Assembly (NCBI RefSeq): GCF_003697815.1
Contig: NZ_RDQG01000017.1
Location: 1 to 36,715, forward strand
Source: Halalkalicoccus subterraneus
GTDB taxonomy: Archaea > Halobacteriota > Halobacteria > Halobacteriales > Halalkalicoccaceae
Reading direction: 5' to 3'
Length of the DNA: 36,715 nucleotides
Part shown: positions 23,559-31,907 of the stretch, in pieces
Layout: each line of letters starts with the position of its first letter
Numbering within the stretch: position 1 is the stretch's first letter
The notes under the pieces: generated by a model
Database searches by the model: none
Told to the model about the DNA's origin: nothing
The model's input: the letters and a program-made list of their open reading frames with translations, nothing else
Translations under genes and position numbers: made by a program

Positions 23559-23627
23559 GGTCCGATGATACGTGCCAGCCCCAAAGGGTCACGGTCTATC
23601 AGGTGATAACTGTCCGTTCCACAACTG

Positions 23628-23634
23628 TTTTTAC
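23628..23634 (+). promoter_or_regulatory. TATA-like box of the glutamine amidotransferase gene
   Basis: TTTTTAC centred 26 bases before the GTG at 23657; supports a leaderless mRNA with a GTG start. Confidence 0.5.
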
Positions 23635-23656
23635 GATCGACCCCGTGAATCCGGTA

Positions 23657-24376
23657 GTGAGTATTCCCCGTATTGCAGTTCTCGACGCCTCCCACGGAGA
23701 TAGGAACACGAAACGAAACTTCCGACGCGAACTCGACGCATCCCTGAGCGAATTCGACGTTACCGCCGGCGAACTTCCCGAATCGTTCGATTACGACGCG
23801 GCCGTCGTCACGGGTTCGCGCTCGTCGGTCTACTGGGACGAGCCCTGGATCGCCCCCACGAAAGCGTGGATCGGCGACGCCATCGGGCGCGATCTTCCCT
23901 TCCTCGGGATCTGCTACGGTCACCAGCTGCTGGCGGACGTACTCGGCGGCACCGTCGAGGGAATGGGCGAGTACGAGATCGGTTACAACGAGATCGCTCA
24001 CACCGACGACTCCCCACTGTTTGCGGGGATCGACGAGACGTTCCTCGCCTTTACGTCCCACTCTGATGCCGTCGTCGAACTGCCACCGGACGCCGAGCCG
24101 CTCGCGGAAAACGAGTACTCGAACCACGGCTTCCGGAAGGACCACGTCTTCGGCGTCCAGTTCCACCCCGAATACGACATGGAAACCGCCGCGGGCCTCA
24201 CCCGACGCAAGGACCTCTCCGAGGAGCGCCGCGACACGGTTCTAGAGGGAATCACCGAGGAGAACTACGCCGCCGCCTGCGAGGCGAAACTCGTCTTCGA
24301 GAACTTCCTCGGGTACGTCCGGGGGCTCGCGGACCACGCCGAACAGAAAAGCGAGCAGTCGGCCGCCGCCGACTGA
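23657..24376 (+). CDS. class I glutamine amidotransferase domain protein
   Basis: A 239-residue stand-alone GATase I domain: catalytic Cys86 in GICYGHQ (84-90), His170 and Glu172 in VQFHPEY (167-173). It resembles the glutaminase half of GMP synthase and the GuaA-like amidotransferases of unknown acceptor. The frame is open far upstream, but that part is Arg-rich shadow of the serine hydrolase; the GTG at 23657 has a TATA box 26 bases before it. No partner synthetase is near, so the ammonia acceptor is unknown. The tail is charged. Confidence 0.87.
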   Translation: MSIPRIAVLDASHGDRNTKRNFRRELDASLSEFDVTAGELPESFDYDAAVVTGSRSSVYWDEPWIAPTKAWIGDAIGRDLPFLGICYGHQLLADVLGGTVEGMGEYEIGYNEIAHTDDSPLFAGIDETFLAFTSHSDAVVELPPDAEPLAENEYSNHGFRKDHVFGVQFHPEYDMETAAGLTRRKDLSEERRDTVLEGITEENYAAACEAKLVFENFLGYVRGLADHAEQKSEQSAAAD

Positions 24377-24455
24377 CGCCATTCTCGGGCCGGCGACCGT
24401 CGTGGCTCCGGGGCCGACCGCGCCTATCGCGAGCTGCGAATGTGGGATAGATGTG

Positions 24456-24463
24456 TTTTTTAG
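24456..24463 (+). promoter_or_regulatory. TATA-like box of the acyl-CoA dehydrogenase gene
   Basis: TTTTTTAG centred about 26 bases before the ATG at 24485. Confidence 0.45.
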
Positions 24464-24484
24464 GAGTGGGAACGATCCTCGTCC

Positions 24485-25648
24485 ATGCTCGATTATGTGG
24501 GACTCGAGGACGAACTGGACGACGAAGCACGGTCGTTTCGCGACAGCGCCCGCGAGTTCGTCGACGAGTACGTCCGCCCGGGGATCGCAGAACACTACGA
24601 GGCGGGCACTTTTCCCGAAGAAGTCATCCCAGAGATGGGCGAGCGGGGTTTTTTCGCGACGAACCTCGACGGCTACGGCCTCCCTGACGCCAGCGAAACC
24701 GCCTACGGGCTGGTGATGCAGGAGCTCGAAGCCTGCGACTCGGGGCTGCGCTCGATGGCCAGCGTTCAGGGCGCGCTCGCGATGTACCCGATTCACGCCT
24801 TCGGCAGCGAGGACCAGAAAGACGAGTGGCTCCCCCCGATGGGGAACGGCGAGGCCGTCGGCGGCTTTGCGCTCACCGAGCCCGACCACGGCTCGGACGC
24901 GGGAAGCATGGAAACCCGGGCCGAGCGCGACGGCGAGGAGTTCGTGCTGAACGGCGAGAAACGATGGTGTACGAACTCGCCCATCGCGGACGTATTGGTC
25001 GTCTGGGCGCGCGATGCATCGAGCGAGGACGAGCCGGTGCGGGGCTTTCTGGTCGAAACCGACCGCGACGGGCTCGAAATCGAGGCCATCGACGGGAAGC
25101 TCTCGCTTCGGGCCTCCAGTTCCGGGGAGTTCACGATGGAGAACGTCCGCGTGCCCGATGAGAACGTTTTGCCCGGCGTCGAGGGGATGAAGGGGCCGCT
25201 GTCGTGTCTCACCCAGGCGCGCTACGGCATCGCGTGGGGGGCGGTCGGGGCGGCCCGCGACTGTTTCGAGGAGGCCCGCGCGTACGCGACCGACCGCGAG
25301 CAGTTTGACAAACCCATCGGCGGGTTCCAGCTCCAACAGGAGAAACTCGCGGAAATGGCGACCGAGATCACGACGAGCCAGCTGCTCGCCCACCGGTTGG
25401 CTGAGCTCAAAGAACGCGGCGACATGCGGCCCCAACACGTCTCGATGGCCAAACGCAACAACGTCGAGATGGCCCGCGACCAATCGCGGATCGCCCGCGA
25501 GATGCTCGGGGGCAACGGGATCACCGACGAGTACTCGCCGATGCGCCACATGGCCAACATGGAGACGGTCTACACCTACGAGGGCACCCACGACATCCAC
25601 ACGCTGATCCTGGGTCAGGACCTCACCGGTATCGCGGCGTTCGAGTAG
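24485..25648 (+). CDS. acyl-CoA dehydrogenase, glutaryl-CoA dehydrogenase-like
   Basis: A 387-residue FAD flavoprotein. Residues FALTEPDHGSDAG (about 127-139) and CTNSPIAD (about 161-168) are the flavin/substrate loops, and the C-terminus has NTYEGTHDIH-type YEGTHDIHTLILGQDLTG (365-382) with the catalytic Glu366. This end, together with GLRSMASVQGALAM (77-90), is closer to glutaryl-CoA dehydrogenase than to fatty acyl-CoA dehydrogenases. Whether it decarboxylates glutaryl-CoA (lysine or aromatic breakdown) or only dehydrogenates is not settled; the Arg that binds the distal carboxylate would need alignment. Electrons would go to ETF. Confidence 0.88.
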   Translation: MLDYVGLEDELDDEARSFRDSAREFVDEYVRPGIAEHYEAGTFPEEVIPEMGERGFFATNLDGYGLPDASETAYGLVMQELEACDSGLRSMASVQGALAMYPIHAFGSEDQKDEWLPPMGNGEAVGGFALTEPDHGSDAGSMETRAERDGEEFVLNGEKRWCTNSPIADVLVVWARDASSEDEPVRGFLVETDRDGLEIEAIDGKLSLRASSSGEFTMENVRVPDENVLPGVEGMKGPLSCLTQARYGIAWGAVGAARDCFEEARAYATDREQFDKPIGGFQLQQEKLAEMATEITTSQLLAHRLAELKERGDMRPQHVSMAKRNNVEMARDQSRIAREMLGGNGITDEYSPMRHMANMETVYTYEGTHDIHTLILGQDLTGIAAFE

Positions 25649-25652
25649 CGAC

Positions 25653-26075
25653 CTATCGGCGGACGAAGCGCCCCCAGAGCGCCCGTTGATCGGCGATCAC
25701 CTCGTACAGCCATTCCCTACTCCGGTCGTAACCCGGAACCATCCTGAAGAGCTTTACCGTGGTGCGCTCGGCCGGTCCGAGGCGCGCGCCGATCTCCTCG
25801 ACGGCCCGTCCACAGGAGTAGACCGCGTCGTCGGTCAGTAAGTGGACACACGACTCGTAGTCGTCGGGAAGCCGGGCGCGCTGATCGGGCGTCAGTTCGG
25901 AGAAGCCGACGGGTTCGAACGCGCCCCTCGAATCGGCGTACTCGACACACCACGTACAGAACCCGCAGTCGTCGTCGTAGACGAGCCGGGGCGGGGCTCG
26001 GATCACGGCGACCACACCCTCACCCCGGATTCGGTCGGTGCCAGCGAAAGCGCCATACCGGCATTGGAACGCCAT
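25653..26075 (-). CDS. DCC-family thiol-disulfide oxidoreductase-like protein (DUF393)
   Basis: About 140 residues. The family motif D-x-D-C-x2-C appears as DDDCGFCTWC, followed by segments typical of DUF393 (RAVEEIGARLG, WLYEVIADQR with an Arg-rich end). The thioredoxin-like C-x2-C suggests thiol-disulfide exchange, but no substrate is known. The start is uncertain: ATG at 26075 (MAFQCRYG) is used, while GTG codons at 26015 and 26006 lie closer to the domain. GTATAAA on the minus strand at 26107-26113 is about 35 bases from 26075. The same box may serve the divergent ferredoxin. Confidence 0.8.
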   Translation of the reverse strand: MAFQCRYGAFAGTDRIRGEGVVAVIRAPPRLVYDDDCGFCTWCVEYADSRGAFEPVGFSELTPDQRARLPDDYESCVHLLTDDAVYSCGRAVEEIGARLGPAERTTVKLFRMVPGYDRSREWLYEVIADQRALWGRFVRR

Positions 26076-26084
26076 CGGACATAG

Positions 26085-26617
<533 letters not shown>

Positions 26618-26654
26618 ACCGTTAGTAGGGAACGCAGACGGTTGAAGCCTCCGT

Positions 26655-27434
26655 TTACGGCAGTCGGGCACCGACCGCCCGGTAGGCCGGTTCGTCCAAC
26701 CCCGCGCGTCCGAGGCGGTCGTCGTGGGCGTCGCTGCCGCCGGTAGGGACCAGGTCGTTCCGTTCGACGGCCCCTTCCACGAGCGCGGTGTCGACGGGCC
26801 GGCCGTAAGGGTACCACCGTTCGACCGCATCGAGGCGGTCGGTCAGCGAGAGGGCGGCCTCGGGATCGGGATACCGAAACGGGTGTGCGAGGCCGACGAG
26901 CGCGCACGACTCCCGGAGCGCCGAGAGTCCCCGATCGAACCCCGGGATCTCCCGCGGGACGTAACACGGACAGTTCGCGCCGATCAGTTCGGCGAACGCC
27001 CCCTCGTAATCGAACCCCGATCCGGGATGGGCCGCGATGGCGCGAGCGACGTGTGGCCGACCCAGCCCGGCAACGGGTTCGAGGTCGAGTTCGATTCCTA
27101 ACTCGTTTTCGACCCGGCGGATGATCTCGCGTCCGCGCTCGATCCGGCTGGTCTGGACCCACTCGACGAGTTCGCTCAACGCGTTCGTTTCCCGCACGCC
27201 GTATCCAAGCAGGTCGACTGCGCCCTCCGGGGAGTCGACCCGAAGTTCGATCCCGCGGACGATCCGAACCCCGCCGCGATCGCTGACGGGGGCATCGAGC
27301 TCCGGATGAGGGCGGTCGTGGTCGGTGATCGCGACGACCTGCACGCCGGCGGTCCGCGCGGCGACGGGGACTTCCGGGAGGGTCATCGTGCCGTCGGAAG
27401 CGGTCGTATGAACGTGCAGATCCGCATACACCAT
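26655..27434 (-). CDS. PHP-domain metal-dependent phosphoesterase
   Basis: A 259-residue PHP protein (numbering from the ATG at 27434). The four metal motifs are HVHTTASDG (about 7-15), ITDHD (about 37-41), the Glu in RGIELRVD, and GSDAHDD near the C-terminus. Members hydrolyse 3'-5' oligonucleotides, nucleoside bisphosphates or histidinol phosphate; this short form is like the YciV/RNase AM group. A CATATAAT element on the minus strand (27471-27478) lies 40 bases upstream, giving a leader of about 13 bases that contains GGTGG. GTG at 27440 is an alternative start. Confidence 0.87.
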   Translation of the reverse strand: MVYADLHVHTTASDGTMTLPEVPVAARTAGVQVVAITDHDRPHPELDAPVSDRGGVRIVRGIELRVDSPEGAVDLLGYGVRETNALSELVEWVQTSRIERGREIIRRVENELGIELDLEPVAGLGRPHVARAIAAHPGSGFDYEGAFAELIGANCPCYVPREIPGFDRGLSALRESCALVGLAHPFRYPDPEAALSLTDRLDAVERWYPYGRPVDTALVEGAVERNDLVPTGGSDAHDDRLGRAGLDEPAYRAVGARLP

Positions 27435-27470
27435 GTCCACCCTATGATCCGACCCCCGAAGTCGTTGTGC

Positions 27471-27549
27471 ATTATATGCCTAGAAGATACCGCCTCTACG
27501 ATTATACTGGCAAAGGTGCCCTAGGATCATTATGGACAATCGTTATAAT
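27471..27549. promoter_or_regulatory. divergent promoter region PHP / DUF5789-like gene
   Basis: Minus strand CATATAAT at 27471-27478 for the PHP gene. Plus strand TTATAAT at 27543-27549, 29 bases before the ATG at 27575. GATTATA (near 27497) and TATAATC (27544-27550) form a 7-bp inverted repeat across the gap. The region 27435-27574 contains no other ORF I can support. Confidence 0.5.
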
Positions 27550-27574
27550 CATCGTCCGCTCAGATAGGGGTACG

Positions 27575-27859
27575 ATGTGTTACACTAGCACCAACGGGCT
27601 GTTCGAAGACCACAGTTATCCGACGACCACCCGCGATCTGATCGACCGATACGGCGAGCAGACCCTCGAACTGGCCGGCGGCTCCCAGACGATCGGTGAG
27701 GTCCTGAGCGTGGCCGGCGAGGAGACGTTCGAGAGCGCCGAGGAGGCTCGATACGCCGTCTACGCGGGCATGGGTAGCGAGGCGATCGGCCGCGAGGGCT
27801 ACACCGACCGTGATCCCGAACCGCCCGGAACCAACGGTCACGCCCCGGTCTCCTTCTAG
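27575..27859 (+). CDS. haloarchaeal small protein, DUF5789-like
   Basis: A 94-residue acidic protein. The pattern YPTTTRDLIDRYGEQTLELA, then GSQTIGEVL, EETFESAEEARYAVY and AIGREGYTDRDPEPPG matches what I recall of haloarchaeal DUF5789 proteins: a short alpha/beta domain with a predicted helix in which Glu-Ala-rich residues alternate. Function unknown. The start at 27575 has a TATA box 29 bases upstream. It shares a CTAG double stop with the next gene. Confidence 0.7.
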   Translation: MCYTSTNGLFEDHSYPTTTRDLIDRYGEQTLELAGGSQTIGEVLSVAGEETFESAEEARYAVYAGMGSEAIGREGYTDRDPEPPGTNGHAPVSF

Positions 27860-28860
27860 ACCCACTCGACCGTTTCGTCGAGCCCGACCGGAAGCGATCC
27901 CGTACTGTAGGCCTCGATCCGCCCCGACGGACGGGCCCGAAAGACCATTGCGGGGCGGTGGCCGACCGCGGGCTGTTCGCCACTGACTTGGGCCCATTCG
28001 TCGTCGCGAAACGACGAGCAGTCGACGAACAGGGTGATCCCGCCGCCGTGTTCCGCGAGCTGACCCGACGTTTTCGTTTCGGCCGTCTCCTTGACCGCCG
28101 CGACCGCCGTGTTCGCCGCCCGACGCGTCGGCGGCAGGGGGCGTGTCACCTCGACGAGCGTACCGGTGCCGTCCTTCTCGGCCCGAAAGTCGATCGAGTG
28201 GCCGGTCGTCACCTCGATCTCGGGGGTGATCTCGTAGCCGGCGTCGGTCAGGAGATGCGCGACGGTGAACTCGCTCATCGTCGCGCTCATACGGACGGGG
28301 TCGAGCCGGTCGCTCGTGCCGAGTTTGCTCGCCATGACGTACCGGTACTCGTCGAGGACGCCCGTGTGGAGGATCGACTCGTACCAGCCACAGGCCTCCC
28401 CGCGGGTGCTATCGGGGAAGCCGACGGCGTGCTCGCGGAAGAACCCGCGGGTCGTCTCCCGGCCGTCCTTCGAGCAGAAAACGGGCAGGAAGAACCACGA
28501 GAGATGCGGGTAGGCGGCGAGCCACGGTTCGGCCTCGTGGAGTTCGGCCAGCAGTTCGCGCTGAGCCCAGCGTGCGACGTGGTAGGGGACCTCCTCGAAG
28601 GTGTACTTCTCGGTTCGCCAGAGCGTACTCGGGGTCTGGGTGTTACCCATCCAGTAGGCCTCCTCGGCGTCCCAGATGAACAGGGCCGTATCGCCGTTGT
28701 CCATGTCGAAGCGTCGGGCGTCGTAGTGCCCGCCCGGGCTGAACCAGGGGGTCGAACAGCGCGCGCCGAGCGCGTCGTCGAGCGGGTGAAACAGGTCGCG
28801 ATGGAGGCGGTCTTCGGACCACGATTGGGGAGAGTGTCGAAAGCGGAGCGGACGAGCCAC
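27856..28860 (-). CDS. haloarchaeal protein (DUF5784-like) with a nuclease-like core
   Basis: A 334-residue protein resembling the haloarchaea-specific DUF5784 proteins. The N-terminal two thirds are rich in Trp and Tyr and have no motif I know. Residues 197-280 run as helix, strand, SIDFRA (222-227), LVEVTR (235-240), a helix with VAAVKETAETK and a strand ITLFVDCS (275-282). This order, Asp224 and Glu237 included, resembles a PD-(D/E)xK nuclease core with Thr at the Lys position. Activity is not proven. The start is uncertain: GTG 28860 gives the typical ARPLRF beginning; TTG at 28944 would add 28 residues. Confidence 0.7.
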   Translation of the reverse strand: MARPLRFRHSPQSWSEDRLHRDLFHPLDDALGARCSTPWFSPGGHYDARRFDMDNGDTALFIWDAEEAYWMGNTQTPSTLWRTEKYTFEEVPYHVARWAQRELLAELHEAEPWLAAYPHLSWFFLPVFCSKDGRETTRGFFREHAVGFPDSTRGEACGWYESILHTGVLDEYRYVMASKLGTSDRLDPVRMSATMSEFTVAHLLTDAGYEITPEIEVTTGHSIDFRAEKDGTGTLVEVTRPLPPTRRAANTAVAAVKETAETKTSGQLAEHGGGITLFVDCSSFRDDEWAQVSGEQPAVGHRPAMVFRARPSGRIEAYSTGSLPVGLDETVEWV

Positions 28861-28962
28861 ACCACCAGTGAGGAGTCGAACGCTGTTGAGGGTTCCGGCC
28901 CGTCGGTGTGGGTAGCCGTTACATTGATGACCCGGGGTTTCCAAGAGTGAGTGTGGTTCGCA

Positions 28963-29136
28963 ATGTCAATGGGTGCCTACGACGACGACGAACACGAGCG
29001 CCGAGAGAAGAAGAGCACGACGGTCGATACGGACTTCGATGACGACCGCTCGGAGTACCGCGGCACACTCGAGTTCGATTCGGGCGAGTCGGCGGAGGAC
29101 CTCCTCGATCAGTTCCGGCGGATCAAATCGAGCTAG
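28963..29136 (+). CDS. haloarchaeal small acidic protein, DUF5786-like
   Basis: A 57-residue, highly charged protein: MSMGAYDDDEHERREKKST, then DTDFDDDR and ESAEDLLDQFRRIKSS at the end. It matches my memory of haloarchaeal DUF5786, a small protein conserved across the class without known function. The N-terminal half is probably disordered and the end a helix. Three candidate ATG/GTG starts lie close together; the ATG at 28963 gives the family-typical MSMGAYD. It is divergent from the DUF5784-like gene and shares a CTAG double stop with the membrane gene downstream. Confidence 0.75.
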   Translation: MSMGAYDDDEHERREKKSTTVDTDFDDDRSEYRGTLEFDSGESAEDLLDQFRRIKSS

Positions 29137-29834
29137 CGCCGACTGTTAGCGATCAGATACGACGACCCCGAAACGGTCGTGACCGCGACGATGTGACCGA
29201 CGAGCGTCGCGACCAGCGTGGGATGGGCGCTGACGAACGGGAGCAGAATCACCTGTAGCAGGCCGAAGCAGACGTTGAGCCGGTCGACGGAGCCGAGCGT
29301 CGACGCCATCTCGGGATCGACCGGATACCGGAGAGCGCGCCACAGCGAGACGACGCCGATCCACCAGCTCGCACCGATCCGGTAACAGAGGTCCCAGCAG
29401 ACGAGCAGCGTGAAGTAAACGAGCACCATCGACGGCTCGGGGCCGAACAGCTCGTTCAACAGCGGCGTCCCCGATCGTGCGGGATCGACCACGAACAGAT
29501 AGGTCACGAGCGCGATGAACGCAAGCACGGAAAGGACGACCTCGATGTTCGAGCCGAAGAGCATCCGTTTGTAGGCCGACGAGACCGACACGGACCGGCC
29601 GAGTTCCCCCATCCGAAGCATCATCACGCTGCCCCCGGCGGCGACCACGACGGCGGCGGTGCCGGCGAGAAACGCGGTCCACGCGCCGTAGAGCACCGAA
29701 AAGACGACGACACCGACCTGAAAGAGCGCGAACTGGAACGCGACGGCGGCCCGGTTCGAGAGGCCGATCCCCGGAAGCGCGCTGACGATGCTCTCGTAGG
29801 TCCACGTGTCGCCGAAGTCGGGCTCCGTCCCCAT
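29133..29834 (-). CDS. six-helix membrane protein of unknown function
   Basis: A 233-residue integral membrane protein with about six helices (29-50, 53-73, 98-117, 136-155, 188-203, 207-228) and an N-terminal cytoplasmic segment of 28 residues. I do not recognise the family. Conserved-looking polar spots are R-M-G-E-L-G-R (74-80) in a loop and C-W-D-L-C (146-150) within helix four. Its ATG follows the stop of the SDR gene directly (TAGATG), so the two are translated from one mRNA and may act together, for example on a membrane lipid or quinone. Confidence 0.72.
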   Translation of the reverse strand: MGTEPDFGDTWTYESIVSALPGIGLSNRAAVAFQFALFQVGVVVFSVLYGAWTAFLAGTAAVVVAAGGSVMMLRMGELGRSVSVSSAYKRMLFGSNIEVVLSVLAFIALVTYLFVVDPARSGTPLLNELFGPEPSMVLVYFTLLVCWDLCYRIGASWWIGVVSLWRALRYPVDPEMASTLGSVDRLNVCFGLLQVILLPFVSAHPTLVATLVGHIVAVTTVSGSSYLIANSRR

Positions 29835-30719
29835 CTACTCCTCCCCGAGCGCCCGTGCGACTGCCGTCTCGAAGGGAGTCAGCTCGATGGGGAGGTGCCG
29901 GCGGATCCGGTCGTCGGTGACGACGACGGGGTTTTTCATCCCGGCCGCCAGCGCGTGAGCGATGTCCCGGTCGACGTCGGTGACGAGGCTGACCCAGTAG
30001 GCCGACAGCGTCGGCGTCAACACCGGAACCGGAAGGATGTGGAGTCGCTTTCCGAGTTTCTCGGAGGTGACCTGCAGCATCTCCTGATAGCTCATCACGT
30101 CCGGCCCGCCGATCTCGAAGGTCCGTCCGGCCGTCTCGGCCTCCTCGAGAACGCCCACCAGGTAGGCGATCACGTCGTCGATGGCGATGGGCTGGCAGTC
30201 GGTGCGAACCCATCGTGGGGTGATCATCACCGGCAGCCGGTGGGCGAGCTGTTCGATCAGCTCGAAGCTCGCGCTCTCGGAGCCGATGATGACCGCCGCC
30301 CGAAGGGCCGTCAGGTCGTAACTGCCCTCCTCTAAAACGTACTCGACCTCCCGGCGCGAGCGCAGATGGCCGGAAAGCTCGTCGCGCTCGTCGCCGAGTC
30401 CCCCGAGGTAGATCACCCGGTCGGTCCCCGCCTCGCTCACCGCATCGCGGACGTTTGCGGCGAGCTTGCGGTCCATCTCCTCGAACTCGCCGCCCCCGCC
30501 CATCGAGTGGACGAGGTAGTAGACCGCGTCGATTCCCTCCAGTGCGGGCGGGATCGTCTCGGGTTCCAAGAGATCGCCCTCGTAGACGTCGATCTCGCGG
30601 GGACCCCGGTAGTCCGCCGCGTCACGGACGAACACCCGGACCTCGTGGCCCGCGTTCAGCAGCGGCTCTACCAATCGCTCGCCGACGAACCCGGTTGCGC
30701 CCGTCACCAGCACGTGCAT
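29835..30719 (-). CDS. atypical SDR NAD(P)-binding protein (NDUFA9 / YbjT-like)
   Basis: A 294-residue Rossmann-fold protein. The dinucleotide loop is TGATGFVG (6-13), with VFVRDAAD after strand 2 and YLVHSMGGGG and VIYLGGLG later. The catalytic Tyr-x3-Lys of classical SDRs is not evident, as in the atypical SDRs related to complex I subunit NDUFA9 and to YbjT. Such proteins are often sensors or quinone-related reductases. It is the first gene of a pair with a membrane protein. GTATAAG on the minus strand, 27 bases before the ATG, supports the start. Confidence 0.88.
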   Translation of the reverse strand: MHVLVTGATGFVGERLVEPLLNAGHEVRVFVRDAADYRGPREIDVYEGDLLEPETIPPALEGIDAVYYLVHSMGGGGEFEEMDRKLAANVRDAVSEAGTDRVIYLGGLGDERDELSGHLRSRREVEYVLEEGSYDLTALRAAVIIGSESASFELIEQLAHRLPVMITPRWVRTDCQPIAIDDVIAYLVGVLEEAETAGRTFEIGGPDVMSYQEMLQVTSEKLGKRLHILPVPVLTPTLSAYWVSLVTDVDRDIAHALAAGMKNPVVVTDDRIRRHLPIELTPFETAVARALGEE

Positions 30720-30742
30720 ACCGAAGGGTAGGGCGGGCGGTC

Positions 30743-30749
30743 CTTATAC
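30743..30749 (-). promoter_or_regulatory. TATA box of the SDR / membrane protein pair
   Basis: GTATAAG on the minus strand, centred 27 bases before the ATG at 30719; a leaderless transcript is expected. Confidence 0.55.
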
Positions 30750-30826
30750 TGTGGCCCGGCTGCCGGTTTGGCCACGCTTCGATGTCTGCGTATCGTCCCT
30801 GATCGCCGCACTGTCGCGTTGGGTAC

Positions 30827-31690
30827 TCACCCGTTTGACGCGTCGCTCCAGCCCGGCGTCGACGGCGCCCCGCGGCGTTCCTCTATCACCTCGACGAGCG
30901 TTGGCTCCGGATCGCTTCCCGCGTTCGCCTCCCATTCGTCGATCGACTCGCCGACCCACGAGGCCGTTTCCAGCACCCGGGTTCGGGTACGTTCGTAGAC
31001 GTCGTCGCTGTGGCTCGTCGTCCCCGGTGCGGAGGCGCTCGCCCACGCGACGAACTCCGCGCGGTCGGCATCCGTGGCTCGCCCTTCCCGCAGGCGTTCG
31101 ATCACTCCCTCCAGTTCGTCGGGCTCGGGGTGGACGAACACCTTCTGGCCGAGCGCCCCCGGTCCTAACAGCAGCCCGGTGAGTCCCTCGGGGACCTCGC
31201 CGTCGAGCAGGCGTTCGCCGCCGAAGGCCGACTCGACGCGCTCGCATTCGGTTTCGGCCTCCAATGCGAGGTTGTGTCCGGGGTACTCGGCACATTCCTG
31301 CGGATAGGTTTCCGAGCCGTGGATCCGACACTGGAGGGTCGTCGGATCGAGAAAGGCGCACGTCGGGAGCCAGTTCGGGGGCTGATCGAACGGCCCCACC
31401 GGCTTCGGCGGCTTTCGCAGCCCGACGAAGAACGCCGGCTTCTCGCCGACCGCCGCGAGCGTCGTACCGTCGATCTCGACGCCCTCCTCATCTTCCCAGA
31501 GCCGCGGGGTCATGGCGTCGCCCAGCCCCGCCTCGACGAACGCCCTGACGTCGTCGCGGGTCAGCGGAACGAGGTTGTAGGCGTCGTCGAGCGGCTCGCG
31601 AGGACCACGGCGCTCGTGGTCGATGTCGCTCGAAGAAAGCGCCCGCCAGTCGATACAGCAGCCCGCACAGCCCGCACAGTTCACCTCCAT
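30827..31690 (-). CDS. YkgJ-family cysteine-cluster protein
   Basis: A 287-residue protein. The N-terminus has CAGCAGCC (Cys5, Cys8, Cys11, Cys12), and further Cys follow in PTCAFLD, LQCRIHG and PQECAEYPG, the C-x2-C and C-x5-8-C layout of the YkgJ / UPF0153 group, which binds zinc or an iron-sulfur centre. The C-terminal half is acidic and haloarchaea-specific. Function is unknown; a role in metal handling or protein modification is inference. The start at 31690 places the cluster at the N-terminus as in relatives; a longer frame to 31804 is not needed. Confidence 0.85.
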   Translation of the reverse strand: MEVNCAGCAGCCIDWRALSSSDIDHERRGPREPLDDAYNLVPLTRDDVRAFVEAGLGDAMTPRLWEDEEGVEIDGTTLAAVGEKPAFFVGLRKPPKPVGPFDQPPNWLPTCAFLDPTTLQCRIHGSETYPQECAEYPGHNLALEAETECERVESAFGGERLLDGEVPEGLTGLLLGPGALGQKVFVHPEPDELEGVIERLREGRATDADRAEFVAWASASAPGTTSHSDDVYERTRTRVLETASWVGESIDEWEANAGSDPEPTLVEVIEERRGAPSTPGWSDASNG

Positions 31691-31811
31691 GCCCGGACGA
31701 GGCGACGGCGCGACAAAAACGCGCGCCCGTAATCGATCGACTATTTGGACACCGACCCGACCGACCGACATCTTAGGTCGTTCTAGGACACCACAACCGT
31801 TCAAGGACCAT

Positions 31812-31818
31812 CTTTTTC
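31812..31818 (+). promoter_or_regulatory. TATA-like element upstream of nasA leader
   Basis: CTTTTTC in a T-rich stretch (31811-31818). It would place transcription start near 31843, eight bases before the short leader ORF at 31851. No better box exists directly before nasA. Confidence 0.3.
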
Positions 31819-31850
31819 AGTCAATGTTTTCCTCTAGACGAGTAGTGACG

Positions 31851-31907
31851 ATGAACGATTCGAGTACACAGAGAATAGTGGACGTTCGGTCAGTGGTACG
31901 CGAATGA
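31851..31907 (+). CDS. putative 18-residue leader peptide of nasA
   Basis: An ATG at 31851 starts MNDSSTQRIVDVRSVVRE and stops with TGA at 31905-31907, overlapping the nasA ATG (31904-31906) as ATGA. An in-frame ATG at 31824 would give 27 residues. The predicted transcription start favours the shorter form. Such coupling means ribosomes finishing the leader can restart on nasA. The sequence has no run of a rare amino acid, so simple attenuation is not obvious. It could also be a chance frame. Confidence 0.4.
   Translation: MNDSSTQRIVDVRSVVRE

Noticed and set aside
22721-24166. 481-codon frame on the minus strand across the serine hydrolase and amidotransferase
   Set aside because: Spans two real genes in other frames and is dominated by Ser, Arg and Thr.
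28861-28944. TTG start for the DUF5784-like protein
   Set aside because: TTG starts are rare in haloarchaea, and the GTG at 28860 gives the beginning I recall for the family; left open as an alternative.
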